This document shows, piece after piece, positions 56,599 to 64,000 of a stretch of 64,000 nt of DNA. The notes beneath the pieces were generated by a model that worked only from the letters and a program-made list of their open reading frames with translations, was not told the DNA's origin and searched no databases. The DNA is taken from positions 1-64,000 of the forward strand of contig CAVQBE010000002.1 of assembly GCA_963710675.1 (NCBI GenBank), given 5' to 3'. Within the stretch, counting starts at the first letter, position 1. Each line of letters opens with the position of its first letter. The position numbers and the translations under genes are program-made. This DNA is from JACCZX01 sp963710675. Its GTDB lineage: Bacteria > Pseudomonadota > Gammaproteobacteria > Burkholderiales > Burkholderiaceae_F.

Positions 56599-57630
56599 GT
56601 GAAGCAACATAAGTTGATGCCGGTGATCTCTGCCTTCGGATCGATTCTGTTCCTAGGCGCGTTCGCGCTGCTGCCGCTGCACTGGGTCAGCATCGGCGCG
56701 CCGTGGGTGCCACTGTTAGTGACTTTCATCGCGATCCCGCTGATCGACAGGTGGGTCGGGCCGCCGCGTGGACACTCTGACGGCGCCAGTGTTGCATTCG
56801 TTCGATACATCCCTCGTATGCAGTTGATCGTGCAATCGATCCTGCTGGTACAGGTGGTACGTATCGCGTCGAACCTGGAGTGGGGTGAGCTTGTCGTTTT
56901 CGGCTTGGCCGTTGGCACCGTCACCGGCGGTATCGGCATCACGGTGGCGCACGAGCTCGCCCATCGTGCCGAGCGCATCGACCGCTTCATTGCGAAAGCG
57001 CTGCTGGTCAGCGTCGGCTATGGGCACTTCGTCGTCGAGCATGTGCGCGGCCATCATGTTCGCGTCGGCACGCCCGACGATCCTGCGACTGCGCCGCGCG
57101 GCATGAGCGTTTATCGCTTTATCGCGCGCTCCGTGGCAGGCAGTTTTAAACACGCGTGGCGTTTAGAGAAGATACGGCTCCAACATGAACGCCGCCCGCC
57201 ATGGAGTTTGCGCAACTGGGTACTGAGCGGCAGCTTGCTGTCACTGCTGATGCTTGCGGTCGCAGCGACATTCGGCGGTGCGAAAGCGGCCCTTGTCTTG
57301 TCGCTGCAGGCGGCGTGGGCGATCGTGCTGCTCGAGGTCATCAACTACATCGAGCATTACGGCCTGCAGAGGCGGCGCATCAACGACCGCTACGAACCCG
57401 TGCGCGAAGAGCACTCATGGAACGCCAACTACACCGTCAGCAACTGGCTATTGTTCAATCTGCAGTTGCATCCGGACCACCACACCCATGTGCAGCGCCC
57501 ATTCGACCAGCTGCGTTCGGTCGCGTCTGCACCTCAATTGCCCGCGGGTTACCCGGCGATGGTCCTGCTCGCGTTGGTTCCGCCGGCGTGGTATGCGGTG
57601 ATGAACCCGCGCCTGCCGGTCGCCGCTTGA
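56599..57630 (+). CDS. AlkB-type membrane di-iron monooxygenase (alkane hydroxylase family)
   Basis: An integral membrane oxygenase of about 343 residues with six hydrophobic stretches. The histidine boxes are HELAH (in GITVAHELAHRAER), HVRGHH and LQLHPDHHTH, plus NYIEHYGL, the AlkB-specific fourth motif. The family hydroxylates terminal methyl groups of alkanes or related molecules using rubredoxin electrons. No rubredoxin gene is adjacent. It is a little shorter than Pseudomonas AlkB (about 400) and its actual substrate is open. I chose GTG 56,599 (MKQHKLMPVISAFG); a start at 56,563 would overlap rlmB. Confidence 0.85.
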   Translation: MKQHKLMPVISAFGSILFLGAFALLPLHWVSIGAPWVPLLVTFIAIPLIDRWVGPPRGHSDGASVAFVRYIPRMQLIVQSILLVQVVRIASNLEWGELVVFGLAVGTVTGGIGITVAHELAHRAERIDRFIAKALLVSVGYGHFVVEHVRGHHVRVGTPDDPATAPRGMSVYRFIARSVAGSFKHAWRLEKIRLQHERRPPWSLRNWVLSGSLLSLLMLAVAATFGGAKAALVLSLQAAWAIVLLEVINYIEHYGLQRRRINDRYEPVREEHSWNANYTVSNWLLFNLQLHPDHHTHVQRPFDQLRSVASAPQLPAGYPAMVLLALVPPAWYAVMNPRLPVAA

Positions 57631-57641
57631 ACCTGGCAAGC

Positions 57642-58392
57642 GTGAGCGGAGCGCGAGATGTCCTCGCTCAAGCGCGGCGCGTTGCGGTTCTGACAGGGCG
57701 CCGGCATCTCAGCGGAAAGCGGTATCCCGACATTTCGCGATGCAACCAGCGGCCTATGGGCGAAATTCGATCCGATGCAGCTTGCCTCCGAGGACGGCTT
57801 TCGAGCGGATCCTCCGCTGGTATGGCGCTGGTATGCGTGGCGGCGTGAACTGGTTCGCGCCGCGCACCCGAACGCGGGCCACCTCGCACTGGCGGCGGCG
57901 CAATCGCGGTTCGATTCTTTCGATCTGATCACGCAGAACGTCGACGGCTTGCATGTTCGCGCGGGCAGTGCGCCCATCGAGCTGCACGGCAACCTGATGC
58001 GCACAATCTGCCTGGCCCGCTGCGGCTTCGTCGAGCATGACCTGCAGCGCCTGCCTGCGGGTGAGCCGCCGCGGTGTCCCGCGTGTGGCGATTGGCTGCG
58101 CCCAGGCGTGGTCTGGTTCGGCGAAATGCTGGATCCCGCGACATTGCAGCACGCACAAGCGATAGCCACGCGGTGCGACCTGATGCTGGTTATCGGCACT
58201 TCCGGCCTGGTGTATCCGGCAGCAGGATTGCCCGCCGAGGCATTACGCCGCGGCGCGAAGGTGATTGTCGTCAATCCGCAGGCCAGTGAGCTCGACGACC
58301 TGGCGAGCGTCGTCGTGCGTGGGACGGCGGCAATCGAGCTGCCGGCGCTGCTGCCGGCCAACGACCCGGCCGCCGAGAAGCCCTCGCGTTGA
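57642..58392 (+). CDS. Sirtuin-type NAD-dependent protein deacylase (one frameshift)
   Basis: Removes acyl groups from lysines using NAD. The N-terminus VLAQARRVAVLTG, after removal of one base near 57,699, continues AGISAESGIPTFRDATSGLW, the NAD-binding GAGxS and TFRD motifs. Then come SFDLITQNVDGLHVRAG and the catalytic histidine in IELHGN. Zinc cysteines are CLARC (three residues apart, not two) and CPACG, followed by PGVVWFGE and VIGTSGLVYPAAGL. About 250 residues, like CobB. Start taken at GTG 57,642; TTG 57,627 overlapping the previous stop is also possible. Confidence 0.9.
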
Positions 58393-58483
58393 TGGCTGTT
58401 CTGGGCTAGAATCGCGCGCTTTTGTTTTTGCACATAAGTTTGCAAATAAGGGGCTTGCAGCCTTTGGCTCAGCTCCTCTCCTT

Positions 58484-58519
58484 GCCACACCGAGCGTGTC
58501 GCAGAACACCGCGGGTGGC
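58484..58519 (+). promoter_or_regulatory. Candidate S6:S18 binding motif in the rpsF leader
   Basis: GCCAC-a-CCG (58,484-58,492) pairs with CGG-GTGGC (58,512-58,519), and inside it GTGT (58,496-58,499) pairs with ACAC (58,506-58,509) around hexaloop CGCAGA. The 3' strand reads ACACCG before the lower stem. This resembles the S6:S18 recognition element described in rpsF leaders of many bacteria. It ends 19 bases before the rpsF ATG. Confidence 0.55.
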
Positions 58520-58538
58520 TAACCCACAAGGAACGTTA

Positions 58539-58964
58539 ATGCGTCACTACGAAATCTGTTTCATCGTGCATCCTGATCAGAGCGAGCAAGTGCCCGCGAT
58601 GATCGATCGTTACAAGGCGATGATTGCCAATAACAAAGGCGCGATCCATCGTGTCGAAGACTGGGGCCGGCGCCAGCTGTCGTATCCGATCGACAAGCTC
58701 GCCAAGGCGCACTACGTGCTGTTAAACATCGAGTGTGACAGCAAGACGCTGGACGAGCTCGAAAACGCGTTCCGCTACAACGACGCGGTGCTGCGCCACC
58801 TGACTGTCAAGATGAAGCGCGCCGAGACCGGCGCTTCGCCGATGATGAAAATTGTCGAGCGCGAAGAAGCGCGTAAGGCGTCGGCGGAACAGTCGTCGGT
58901 GCCATCACAGGCACCCGCGCAGCCGAGCGACTCTTCCGCACCGGTCGCAGAAGCGACTGCGTAG
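58539..58964 (+). CDS. rpsF: 30S ribosomal protein S6
   Basis: Binds 16S rRNA with S18. 141 residues: MRHYEICFIVHPDQSEQVPAMIDRYKAMI, IHRVEDWGRRQLSYPIDKLAKAHYVLLNIE, AFRYNDAVLRHLTVKM, then a disordered Ala/Ser/Pro-rich tail. ATG 58,539 follows AAGGAACG. First of the rpsF-priB-rpsR-rplI operon, with a structured leader. Confidence 0.97.
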   Translation: MRHYEICFIVHPDQSEQVPAMIDRYKAMIANNKGAIHRVEDWGRRQLSYPIDKLAKAHYVLLNIECDSKTLDELENAFRYNDAVLRHLTVKMKRAETGASPMMKIVEREEARKASAEQSSVPSQAPAQPSDSSAPVAEATA

Positions 58965-59003
58965 TCGGTCGGCGAGCAGGTCAGTACACCGTGCAACCCG
59001 TGA

Positions 59004-59297
59004 GTGAATCAGCTCCGCATTCGTGCGAAGGCCGTGGGGAAAAGCGCGTTGCGCTACACGCCGGCTGGCGTAGCCGTGTTGGAAGCAACCTTCGAACACA
59101 ATGGCAGCGTGACCGAAGCTGCAGTGGAGCGGACGCTGGCCTTCGAGTTCTCGGCGATCGCTCTGGGCGCGGTAGCGCAGGCGCTGGATCGCGAGTCACT
59201 GGGTACGACACTGACTCTGCAAGGATTCATTGCACCGCGCTCGCGTCGAACGACGCGGCTGCTGGTGCACGTGACGGAATACCAAGTTAACGAATAA
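59004..59297 (+). CDS. priB: Primosomal replication protein N (PriB)
   Basis: A single-stranded-DNA-binding OB-fold protein used for replication restart. The 97-residue sequence shows ALRYTPAGVAVLEATFEH, a hallmark of PriB, and GTTLTLQGFIAPRSRRTTRLLVHVTEYQ. The start is GTG 59,004. Position between rpsF and rpsR is diagnostic in betaproteobacteria. Confidence 0.92.
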   Translation: MNQLRIRAKAVGKSALRYTPAGVAVLEATFEHNGSVTEAAVERTLAFEFSAIALGAVAQALDRESLGTTLTLQGFIAPRSRRTTRLLVHVTEYQVNE

Positions 59298-59312
59298 AAG
59301 ACGGAGTTTGAG

Positions 59313-59603
59313 ATGGCATTCGGAGCAGGACGGGGCAAATTCAAAGGCAAGGGCAAGGGCCCGCGCCGCGAGAACAAGCAGAACGCGCTCTTCAAGCGCA
59401 AGCGGTTCTGTCGCTTCACCGTTGAAAAGGTCGAGCAGATCGACTACAAAGACGTGGACACGCTGCGCGATTTCATCGGCGAGAACGGCAAGATCACGCC
59501 GGCTCGGTTGACCGGAACCAAGGCGCATTATCAGCGTCAGCTCGACACCGCAATCAAGCGCGCGCGCTTTCTGGCGCTGCTTCCGTATACCGATACGCAT
59601 TGA
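59313..59603 (+). CDS. rpsR: 30S ribosomal protein S18
   Basis: Partner of S6 in the small subunit. 96 residues: a Gly/Lys-rich start (MAFGAGRGKFKGKGKGPRRE), then FKRKRFCRFTVEKVEQIDYKDVDTLRDFIGENGKITPARLTGTKAHYQRQLDTAIKRARFLALLPYTD. The extended basic N-terminus is typical of betaproteobacteria. ATG 59,313 is 15 bases after priB. Confidence 0.97.
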   Translation: MAFGAGRGKFKGKGKGPRRENKQNALFKRKRFCRFTVEKVEQIDYKDVDTLRDFIGENGKITPARLTGTKAHYQRQLDTAIKRARFLALLPYTDTH

Positions 59604-59621
59604 TTGCGCAGAGGACAGAAC

Positions 59622-60074
59622 ATGCAAATTATTTTGCTGGAAAAGGTCATTAACCTCGGCCAGTTGGGCGATGTGGTCAAAGTCAAGCAGGGCTACGCAC
59701 GCAATTTTCTGATCCCGCAGGGCAAGGCCCGGCGCGCGACAGATTCGGCCATCAAGGAGTTTGAAACGCGCCGAGGCGATTTGGAGAAAGCGCAGTCGGA
59801 TCGCCTCTCGGCGGCACAGGCGGTTAACGCCAAGCTCAGCGGTTTTAGCGTTCGCATTCCGGCCAAGGCGGGCGTTGATGGCAAGCTATTCGGTTCGGTG
59901 ACTAATTTCGACATCGCCGAAGCGCTTGGCAAACAGGGCTTCGCGGTCAACAAAGGCCAGATCCGTATGCCGCAGGGGCCGCTGAAGGCGGTCGGCGAAC
60001 ATCACGTGTCAGTGGCACTGCATACCGATGTGGTGGCAGACATCACGGTCGTCGTCGTCGGCGAGCAGGGCTAG
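59622..60074 (+). CDS. rplI: 50S ribosomal protein L9
   Basis: 150 residues: MQIILLEKVINLGQLGDVVKVKQGYARNFLIPQGKARRAT (N-domain), the long connecting helix, and a C-domain with GSVTNFDIAEALGKQGFAVNKGQIRMP and LHTDVVADITVVVVGE. Last gene of the rpsF operon. A strong terminator follows 15 bases after the stop. Confidence 0.97.
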   Translation: MQIILLEKVINLGQLGDVVKVKQGYARNFLIPQGKARRATDSAIKEFETRRGDLEKAQSDRLSAAQAVNAKLSGFSVRIPAKAGVDGKLFGSVTNFDIAEALGKQGFAVNKGQIRMPQGPLKAVGEHHVSVALHTDVVADITVVVVGEQG

Positions 60075-60089
60075 AGCGAACCTGGGAAC

Positions 60090-60120
60090 AAAATGGCGGC
60101 AGTGTGCCGCCATTTTTTTT
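60090..60120 (+). terminator. Rho-independent terminator after rplI
   Basis: AAAATGGCGGCA (60,090-60,101) pairs with TGCCGCCATTTT (60,105-60,116) over GTG, with four more Ts. It ends the rpsF operon and separates it from dnaB. Confidence 0.92.
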
Positions 60121-60149
60121 GGCGCACGGCCGTTTGCTGCGTGGTCGCT

Positions 60150-60158
60150 TGTTATAGT
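60150..60158 (+). promoter_or_regulatory. Extended -10 promoter element before dnaB
   Basis: TGTTATAGT fits an extended -10 box (TGn then TATAGT at 60,153-60,158), 36 bases before the dnaB start and after the rplI terminator. No -35 match at the right distance. Confidence 0.45.
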
Positions 60159-60193
60159 TTGCAGCCCGCTCTGTAGTCTCCCCACTTGTCCTC

Positions 60194-61567
60194 GTGAATC
60201 AGCCGATCGATCCTCAGCTTGCGGCTGTGCGGCTTCCTCCGCACTCGATCGAGGCCGAACAATCGGTGCTCGGCGGGCTGCTGCTTGATAACACCGCGTG
60301 GGATCGCATCGCAGATTTAATTGGTACTAACGATTTTTATCGGCAGGACCACCAGTACATCTTTGCTGCGATCAGCCGTCTCGTTGATGCGAGCAAGCCG
60401 GCCGACTCGGTCACGGTGTTCGAGGCGTTGCGCAATACAGGGCGGGCCGAACAGGCCGGCGGGCTCGTCTATCTGAATTCGCTGGCGCAGAACACGCCGT
60501 CGGCCGCCAACATTCGCCGCTATGCCGAGCTGGTCCGTGAGCGTTCGGTGCTGCGCCGGCTTGTCACCGCTGGAGACGAGATTGCGACCAGTGCGCTGAA
60601 TCCTGCCGGCAAAGACACCAAGCAGATACTCGACGAGGCCGAGACCAAAGTCTTTCAGATCGCTGAGGAGGGCGCCCGGGGCCGTCAAGGCTTTATCGAG
60701 ATCCAGCCGCTGCTGACCCGGGTAGTCGAGCGCATTCAGGAACTATTCGAGCGCGCGAACCCGTCGGATGTGACCGGCGTTCCCACCGGATTTGCCGATC
60801 TCGATTCGAAGACATCGGGCTTTCAGGCGGGCGACCTGATCATCATCGCCGGCAGGCCTAGCATGGGAAAGACCGCTCTCGCGTTGAACATCGGCGAACA
60901 CGTTGCGCTTGATCAGGGCATGCCGGTCGCAGTTTTCTCGATGGAAATGGGCGCATCGCAGCTGGCGCTGCGGATGTTGAGTTCGGTCGGCAAGCTAGAT
61001 CAGCAGCGGCTGCGTACCGGAAGACTGCAGGACGAAGACTGGCCGCGTTTGACGACGGCAATCCAGAAGATGCACGAAGCGCCGCTGTATATCGACGAGA
61101 CCGCAGCGATGACGTCGATCGATTTACGCGCACGAGCGCGGCGCCTTGCACGCACCTGCGGCCGGCTCGGATTGATCATCGTTGATTACCTGCAGTTGAT
61201 GAGCGCAAGTTCTGCCGGTGAAAATCGCGCAACCGAAATCTCCGAGATTTCACGCGGGCTGAAGGCGCTGGCCAAAGAGCTTTCAGTGCCCGTCGTCGCG
61301 CTGTCGCAGCTGAACCGTACCGTCGAGACGCGTGTAGACAAGAGGCCGGTGATGTCGGATCTGCGGGAATCCGGCGCGATCGAGCAGGATGCCGATGTCA
61401 TTCTGTTCATTTATCGCGATGAGGTCTACAACCCGGATACGACTGACAAAAACATTGCCGAAATCATCATCGGCAAGCAGCGCAACGGCCCAATCGGCCG
61501 GCTGAACCTGCGCTTCGATGGGCAGTACACCAAGTTCGAAAATCTTGCCCGCAATACGTCCTATTGA
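60194..61567 (+). CDS. dnaB: Replicative DNA helicase
   Basis: The ring helicase of the replication fork. 457 residues: N-terminal domain (LPPHSIEAEQSVLGGLLLDN, DFYRQDHQYIFAAI), linker, and a RecA-like domain with Walker A GRPSMGKTALALNI, Walker B LIIVDYLQLM, KELSVPVVALSQLNR and the arginine-finger region SDLRESGAIEQDADVI. Start GTG 60,194. Intact frame, with no sign of an intein. Confidence 0.97.
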   Translation: MNQPIDPQLAAVRLPPHSIEAEQSVLGGLLLDNTAWDRIADLIGTNDFYRQDHQYIFAAISRLVDASKPADSVTVFEALRNTGRAEQAGGLVYLNSLAQNTPSAANIRRYAELVRERSVLRRLVTAGDEIATSALNPAGKDTKQILDEAETKVFQIAEEGARGRQGFIEIQPLLTRVVERIQELFERANPSDVTGVPTGFADLDSKTSGFQAGDLIIIAGRPSMGKTALALNIGEHVALDQGMPVAVFSMEMGASQLALRMLSSVGKLDQQRLRTGRLQDEDWPRLTTAIQKMHEAPLYIDETAAMTSIDLRARARRLARTCGRLGLIIVDYLQLMSASSAGENRATEISEISRGLKALAKELSVPVVALSQLNRTVETRVDKRPVMSDLRESGAIEQDADVILFIYRDEVYNPDTTDKNIAEIIIGKQRNGPIGRLNLRFDGQYTKFENLARNTSY

Positions 61568-61572
61568 CACGT

Positions 61573-62244
61573 ATGACTTCGAACTTTGTTGCCGAGCGCC
61601 GTACTCCGCGTCCGCTGCGTAGCGTGCTGCGGCGGTTGGTGCCACGTGACCGGCGCTTTTACGCGTTGTTCGACCGCCAGGCAGAGCTCTGCGTCGAGGG
61701 GGTGACCGCACTGGCGCACCTGCTGTCTGATGTGCGTGACCCTGATGGTCGCGTACGTGAAATCGAGGCGCTAGAAAAGCGTGCCGATACCGTCGTCGAT
61801 GACACGCTGGCCCTTGTGCGGCGGTCTCTGTTGCCGCCGTTTCCGCGTTCAGCGATTCACGCGTTGATCAATCGCTTAGACGACATACTGGATCTCACCG
61901 AAGATGTCGCACAGTCGCTGCACCTTTATCACGTGACGACGCTGACACCCGATGCGCATCGGCTCGCGGCGCTCGCGGTGCAGGGCGCCGACAAGCTCCG
62001 GCTGGCCGTTGCGCAGCTTCAGGCAGTGGATGACCCGCGCACTGCACTGGCGCTGTGTCAGGAAGTCGACGACCTCGAATCGCAGGCTGATCACGTGATG
62101 CGCGCCGCGATGTCAAAGCTCTTTCGCGATGAACCGGATACGCGCCAGCTGGTGAAGCTGCGCGCGATCTATGAGTTGCTGGAGCAGCTGACAGACGCGT
62201 GTAAGCACGCGGCGGCTGAAGTACAGGCGCTCGCACTGCGCTGA
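61573..62244 (+). CDS. DUF47 (PhoU-like) protein
   Basis: A 223-residue helical protein of the DUF47 family, PhoU-like and usually paired with a Pit-type phosphate permease that it may regulate. Features are FYALFDRQAELCVEGVTALAHLLSD, VREIEALEKRADTVVDDTLALVRR, INRLDDILDLTEDVAQSLHLYH and EVDDLESQADHVMRAAMSKLF, with the acidic ExxxD-type metal motifs. No Pit gene is next to it here; DUF456 follows with a one-base overlap. Start ATG 61,573 is preferred over TTG 61,564. Confidence 0.85.
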   Translation: MTSNFVAERRTPRPLRSVLRRLVPRDRRFYALFDRQAELCVEGVTALAHLLSDVRDPDGRVREIEALEKRADTVVDDTLALVRRSLLPPFPRSAIHALINRLDDILDLTEDVAQSLHLYHVTTLTPDAHRLAALAVQGADKLRLAVAQLQAVDDPRTALALCQEVDDLESQADHVMRAAMSKLFRDEPDTRQLVKLRAIYELLEQLTDACKHAAAEVQALALR

Positions 62245-62723
62245 TGACAACGACACTTTGGATCGTCGCGGTGCTGCTGATAGTCGTCGGAGTGGCCGGC
62301 ACCGTGTTGCCCGCGCTTCCCGGTGTGCCGCTGATTTTTGGCGGCGTGCTGCTAGCTGCATGGATCGGCGATTTTCAACGCATCAGCGTATTCACGGTCG
62401 TCGTGCTGGCCGTTCTCGCGGTGGTGGGAATCGTGATTGACTATATCGCGGCTGCGATCTCAGCTAAGCGGGCTGGAGCGAGCAAGCAAGGAATCGCCGG
62501 CGCAGCCATCGGCACCGTTGCAGGAATTTTCACCGGGCTATGGGGGCTTTTGTTCATGCCGCTGATGGGCGCAGCAATCGGTGAATTCATTGCGCACAAG
62601 GACGCATTCCGTGCCGGCAAGGTCGGTGCGGCCACGTGGTTTGGTCTGCTGATCGGAACCGCAATCAAACTGGCCATCGCGTTCACGATGGTTGGCGTAT
62701 TCATTGCAGCGCTGGTGTTTTGA
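62244..62723 (+). CDS. DUF456 membrane protein
   Basis: A 159-residue, very hydrophobic protein with DUF456 features: VVGVAGTVLPALPGVPLIFGGVLLAAWIGDF, AKRAGASKQGIAGAAIGTVAGIFTGLWGLLFMPLMGAAIGEF and a last span LIGTAIKLAIAFTMVGVFIAALVF. Glycine-zipper stretches suggest tight helix packing. Inner membrane; function unknown. Its ATG overlaps the DUF47 stop, so they are co-translated. Confidence 0.85.
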   Translation: MTTTLWIVAVLLIVVGVAGTVLPALPGVPLIFGGVLLAAWIGDFQRISVFTVVVLAVLAVVGIVIDYIAAAISAKRAGASKQGIAGAAIGTVAGIFTGLWGLLFMPLMGAAIGEFIAHKDAFRAGKVGAATWFGLLIGTAIKLAIAFTMVGVFIAALVF

Positions 62724-62788
62724 ACGTCTTGAAGCATGCATGGCGCCAAGCCCAGGACCTTCGACCGCGGTTTCTTCAGGAGTAACCC

Positions 62789-63154
62789 ATGCCCACGGTC
62801 TCAGGGTCTTGCCACTGCGGCGCGGTTCGGATCGAAGTGCCTTCCGTTCCAGAAAAAGTTACGGACTGTAATTGCTCGCTCTGCCGGCGACTCGGGGCGC
62901 TCTGGGCGTATTACGAAGTGGGAAGCGTTCGCATCGAAGGCCACCCCGAGAAGACATCGGAGTACATCTGGGGAGACAAGACGCTGCGCACGGTTCGATG
63001 CGCAACTTGTGGATGCATTACGCATTGGGAACCACTGAACCCGGAAGTCACAGCCCGCCACGGTGTAAACATCAGAAACTTCGACGCCAAGATACTTACG
63101 TCCGTCACAATTCGGCGGTTCGACGGGGCGGACACGTGGACGTTTCTTGACTGA
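62789..63154 (+). CDS. GFA-family (glutathione-dependent formaldehyde-activating-like) protein
   Basis: A 121-residue zinc protein of the GFA/CENP-V fold. Zinc cysteines are in CHCGAV, CNCSLCRR and CATCGC, in the spacing of the family. Most members have no proven formaldehyde activity. ATG 62,789 follows AGGAG at 62,778. A remnant of an unrelated VOC protein follows after 9 bases. Confidence 0.87.
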   Translation: MPTVSGSCHCGAVRIEVPSVPEKVTDCNCSLCRRLGALWAYYEVGSVRIEGHPEKTSEYIWGDKTLRTVRCATCGCITHWEPLNPEVTARHGVNIRNFDAKILTSVTIRRFDGADTWTFLD

Positions 63155-63163
63155 GGAGAAGCA

Positions 63164-63256
63164 ATGAGCAGTGTCACGGAGTATGGAAAGCGTGGCTGGG
63201 TCATGGATCCTGAGGGCAACAAAGTCGAGCTTTGGCAACCGCCCGACGGGCAATGA
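63164..63256 (+). pseudogene. C-terminal remnant of a VOC (glyoxalase-like) protein
   Basis: ATG 63,164, behind GAGGAGAAGC, opens a 30-residue frame MSSVTEYGKRGWVMDPEGNK, then VELWQPPDGQ. The part GWVMDPEGNKVELWQPP is the usual C-terminal strand of VOC-superfamily proteins, with the metal-ligand Glu; the other 100 or so residues are missing. An internal deletion that kept the start and the end of a small gene would explain this; a short real peptide cannot be excluded. Confidence 0.6.
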
Positions 63257-63280
63257 GTTTCACACTCTCGTTCTGCTGCA

Positions 63281-63763
63281 ATGTTCATTCTCGTCATGGG
63301 CGTTGCCGGATCGGGTAAGACAACCGTCGGCAAGGCGCTGTCGGATGCATTGGGCTGGCCCTTTTACGATGCGGACGACTTTCACTCCGCAGAAAACGTT
63401 CGCAAGATGGCGTCGGGCGAGCCGTTAACCGATGATGATCGCCGCCCCTGGTTGGACCAACTGCATCAGCTGATCGCTGAGCGCACAGAGCAAGCGGAAA
63501 ACGGCGTCCTTGCCTGCTCGGCCCTCAAGAAAAAATACCGATTGATTCTTTGTGCCGATGGCGATGTCAAGGTCGTTTACCTGAAGGCACAACCTGATCT
63601 GATTCGATCCCGACTGGATCTTCGGCGCGGTCACTACATGCCGCCACAGCTGATTGAAAGTCAGTTCCGTGACCTTGAAGAGCCGCAAGCAGCTTTGATT
63701 GTCGACGCGGCGTGTTCGACCGAGCAAGCGGTGGCTTTCATCCGCTCAATGCTCGGCACGTAG
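63281..63763 (+). CDS. gntK: Gluconokinase
   Basis: Phosphorylates gluconate with ATP before the Entner-Doudoroff or pentose phosphate routes. 160 residues: P-loop GVAGSGKTTVGKALSDALGWPFYDADDFHSAENVRKMASGEPLTDDDRRPWL, VLACSALKKKYRLILC, VYLKAQPDLIRSRLDLRRGHYMPPQLIESQFRDLEEP. These are hallmark segments of GntK. No gluconate permease lies in view. Confidence 0.93.
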   Translation: MFILVMGVAGSGKTTVGKALSDALGWPFYDADDFHSAENVRKMASGEPLTDDDRRPWLDQLHQLIAERTEQAENGVLACSALKKKYRLILCADGDVKVVYLKAQPDLIRSRLDLRRGHYMPPQLIESQFRDLEEPQAALIVDAACSTEQAVAFIRSMLGT

Positions 63764-63798
63764 AGCTTCCGTACAATCGTTCGTCTCAGGAGGCGCTC

Positions 63799-64000
63799 AT
63801 TCAACTGATTGGAATGCTCGATTCGCCGTACGTGCGGCGGGTAGCGATCTCGCTGCAGCTATTGCGTGTGCCATTCGATCACGCGTCGATCTCCGTATTT
63901 CGAACGTTTGCACAATTTCAGCAGATCAATCCGGTCGTCAAGGCGCCAACACTGGTCTGCGACGACGGTACGGTACTGATGGACTCAACGTTGATCATCG
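63799..64000 (+). CDS. Glutathione S-transferase, N-terminal part (runs off the window)
   Basis: The thioredoxin-like N-domain of a GST: IQLIGMLDSPYVRRVAISLQLLRVPFDHASISVF, then FQQINPVVKAPTLVCDDGTVLMDSTLII, with the SPYVRR turn near the catalytic residue and the VKAPTL cis-proline loop. A good AGGAGG (63,788-63,793) is followed 5 bases later by ATT, and family members start one residue before IQLIG, so the start may be ATT 63,799 or a misread ATG. The next ATG is 63,814. Confidence 0.82.
   Translation, partial: MQLIGMLDSPYVRRVAISLQLLRVPFDHASISVFRTFAQFQQINPVVKAPTLVCDDGTVLMDSTLII

Noticed and set aside
60194..61567. Intein in dnaB
   Set aside because: The Walker A and downstream regions are continuous and the length of 457 residues is normal.

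Overview
The window joins two unrelated genomes. Bases 1 to about 2,910 are a very GC-rich, minus-strand operon fragment of actinobacterial character: a polyamine-type ABC permease, a class III aminotransferase, an enolase-superfamily protein and the first codons of another gene. Inside the permease gene the sequence switches abruptly to the 3' part of a proteobacterial lysS, so this is probably an assembly or amplification chimera. Everything from about 2,947 to the end looks like one betaproteobacterial chromosome. The gene orders relA / tRNA-Val / thrS-infC-rpmI-rplT-pheST-ihfA / tRNA-Pro / surE-pcm-nlpD and ndk-rlmN-pilF-rodZ-ispG-hisS-yfgM-bamB-der-hfq-hflXKC-hisZ-purA point to Burkholderiales or close relatives. 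I cannot name a genus.

Layout. 2.9-8.7 kb, minus strand: an rpfE-like gene, recJ, prfB with its programmed frameshift, a short-chain dehydrogenase, and truncated lysS. 8.8-13.9 kb: lolC-lolD, a DUF2062 membrane protein, and comEC. 13.9-19.0 kb: a tightly packed operon of a circularly permuted ATP-grasp protein, a TPR-GGDEF diguanylate cyclase, an alpha-E protein and the proteasome-like protease Anbu. 19.0-22.1 kb: 3-hydroxybutyrate dehydrogenase, an alpha/beta hydrolase, a flavodoxin-like protein and the peptidase MtfA. 22.1-24.3 kb: relA. 24.3-32.2 kb: tRNA-Val, a threonine-rich leader peptide with terminator, thrS-infC-rpmI-rplT, a terminator, pheST, ihfA and a MerR-type regulator. 32.2-36.8 kb: tRNA-Pro, surE, pcm, nlpD, a 3'-5' exonuclease and rlmD. 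37.0-53.2 kb: a long plus-strand housekeeping block from ndk to purA and a phosphoribosyltransferase. 53.2-58.4 kb: tRNA-Leu (minus), rnr-rlmB, an AlkB-type membrane oxygenase and a sirtuin. 58.5-61.6 kb: rpsF-priB-rpsR-rplI, a terminator and dnaB. 61.6-64 kb: DUF47 and DUF456 proteins, a GFA-family protein, a VOC-protein remnant, gluconokinase and the start of a glutathione S-transferase.

The first 33 kb carry several dozen one-base frameshifts, many in essential single-copy genes (lysS, thrS, pheS, pheT), while the last 30 kb carry only a handful. This reads as uneven sequence quality, not gene decay. One frameshift, in prfB, is genuine and regulatory. Coordinates of broken genes span the whole locus. 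No gene-free stretch exceeds about 300 bases, and I saw no CRISPR array, insertion sequence or rRNA gene.

The observations most worth following are the Anbu operon with a diguanylate cyclase coupled into it (13,931-18,953) and the threonine leader-peptide attenuator in front of thrS (24,463-24,549).
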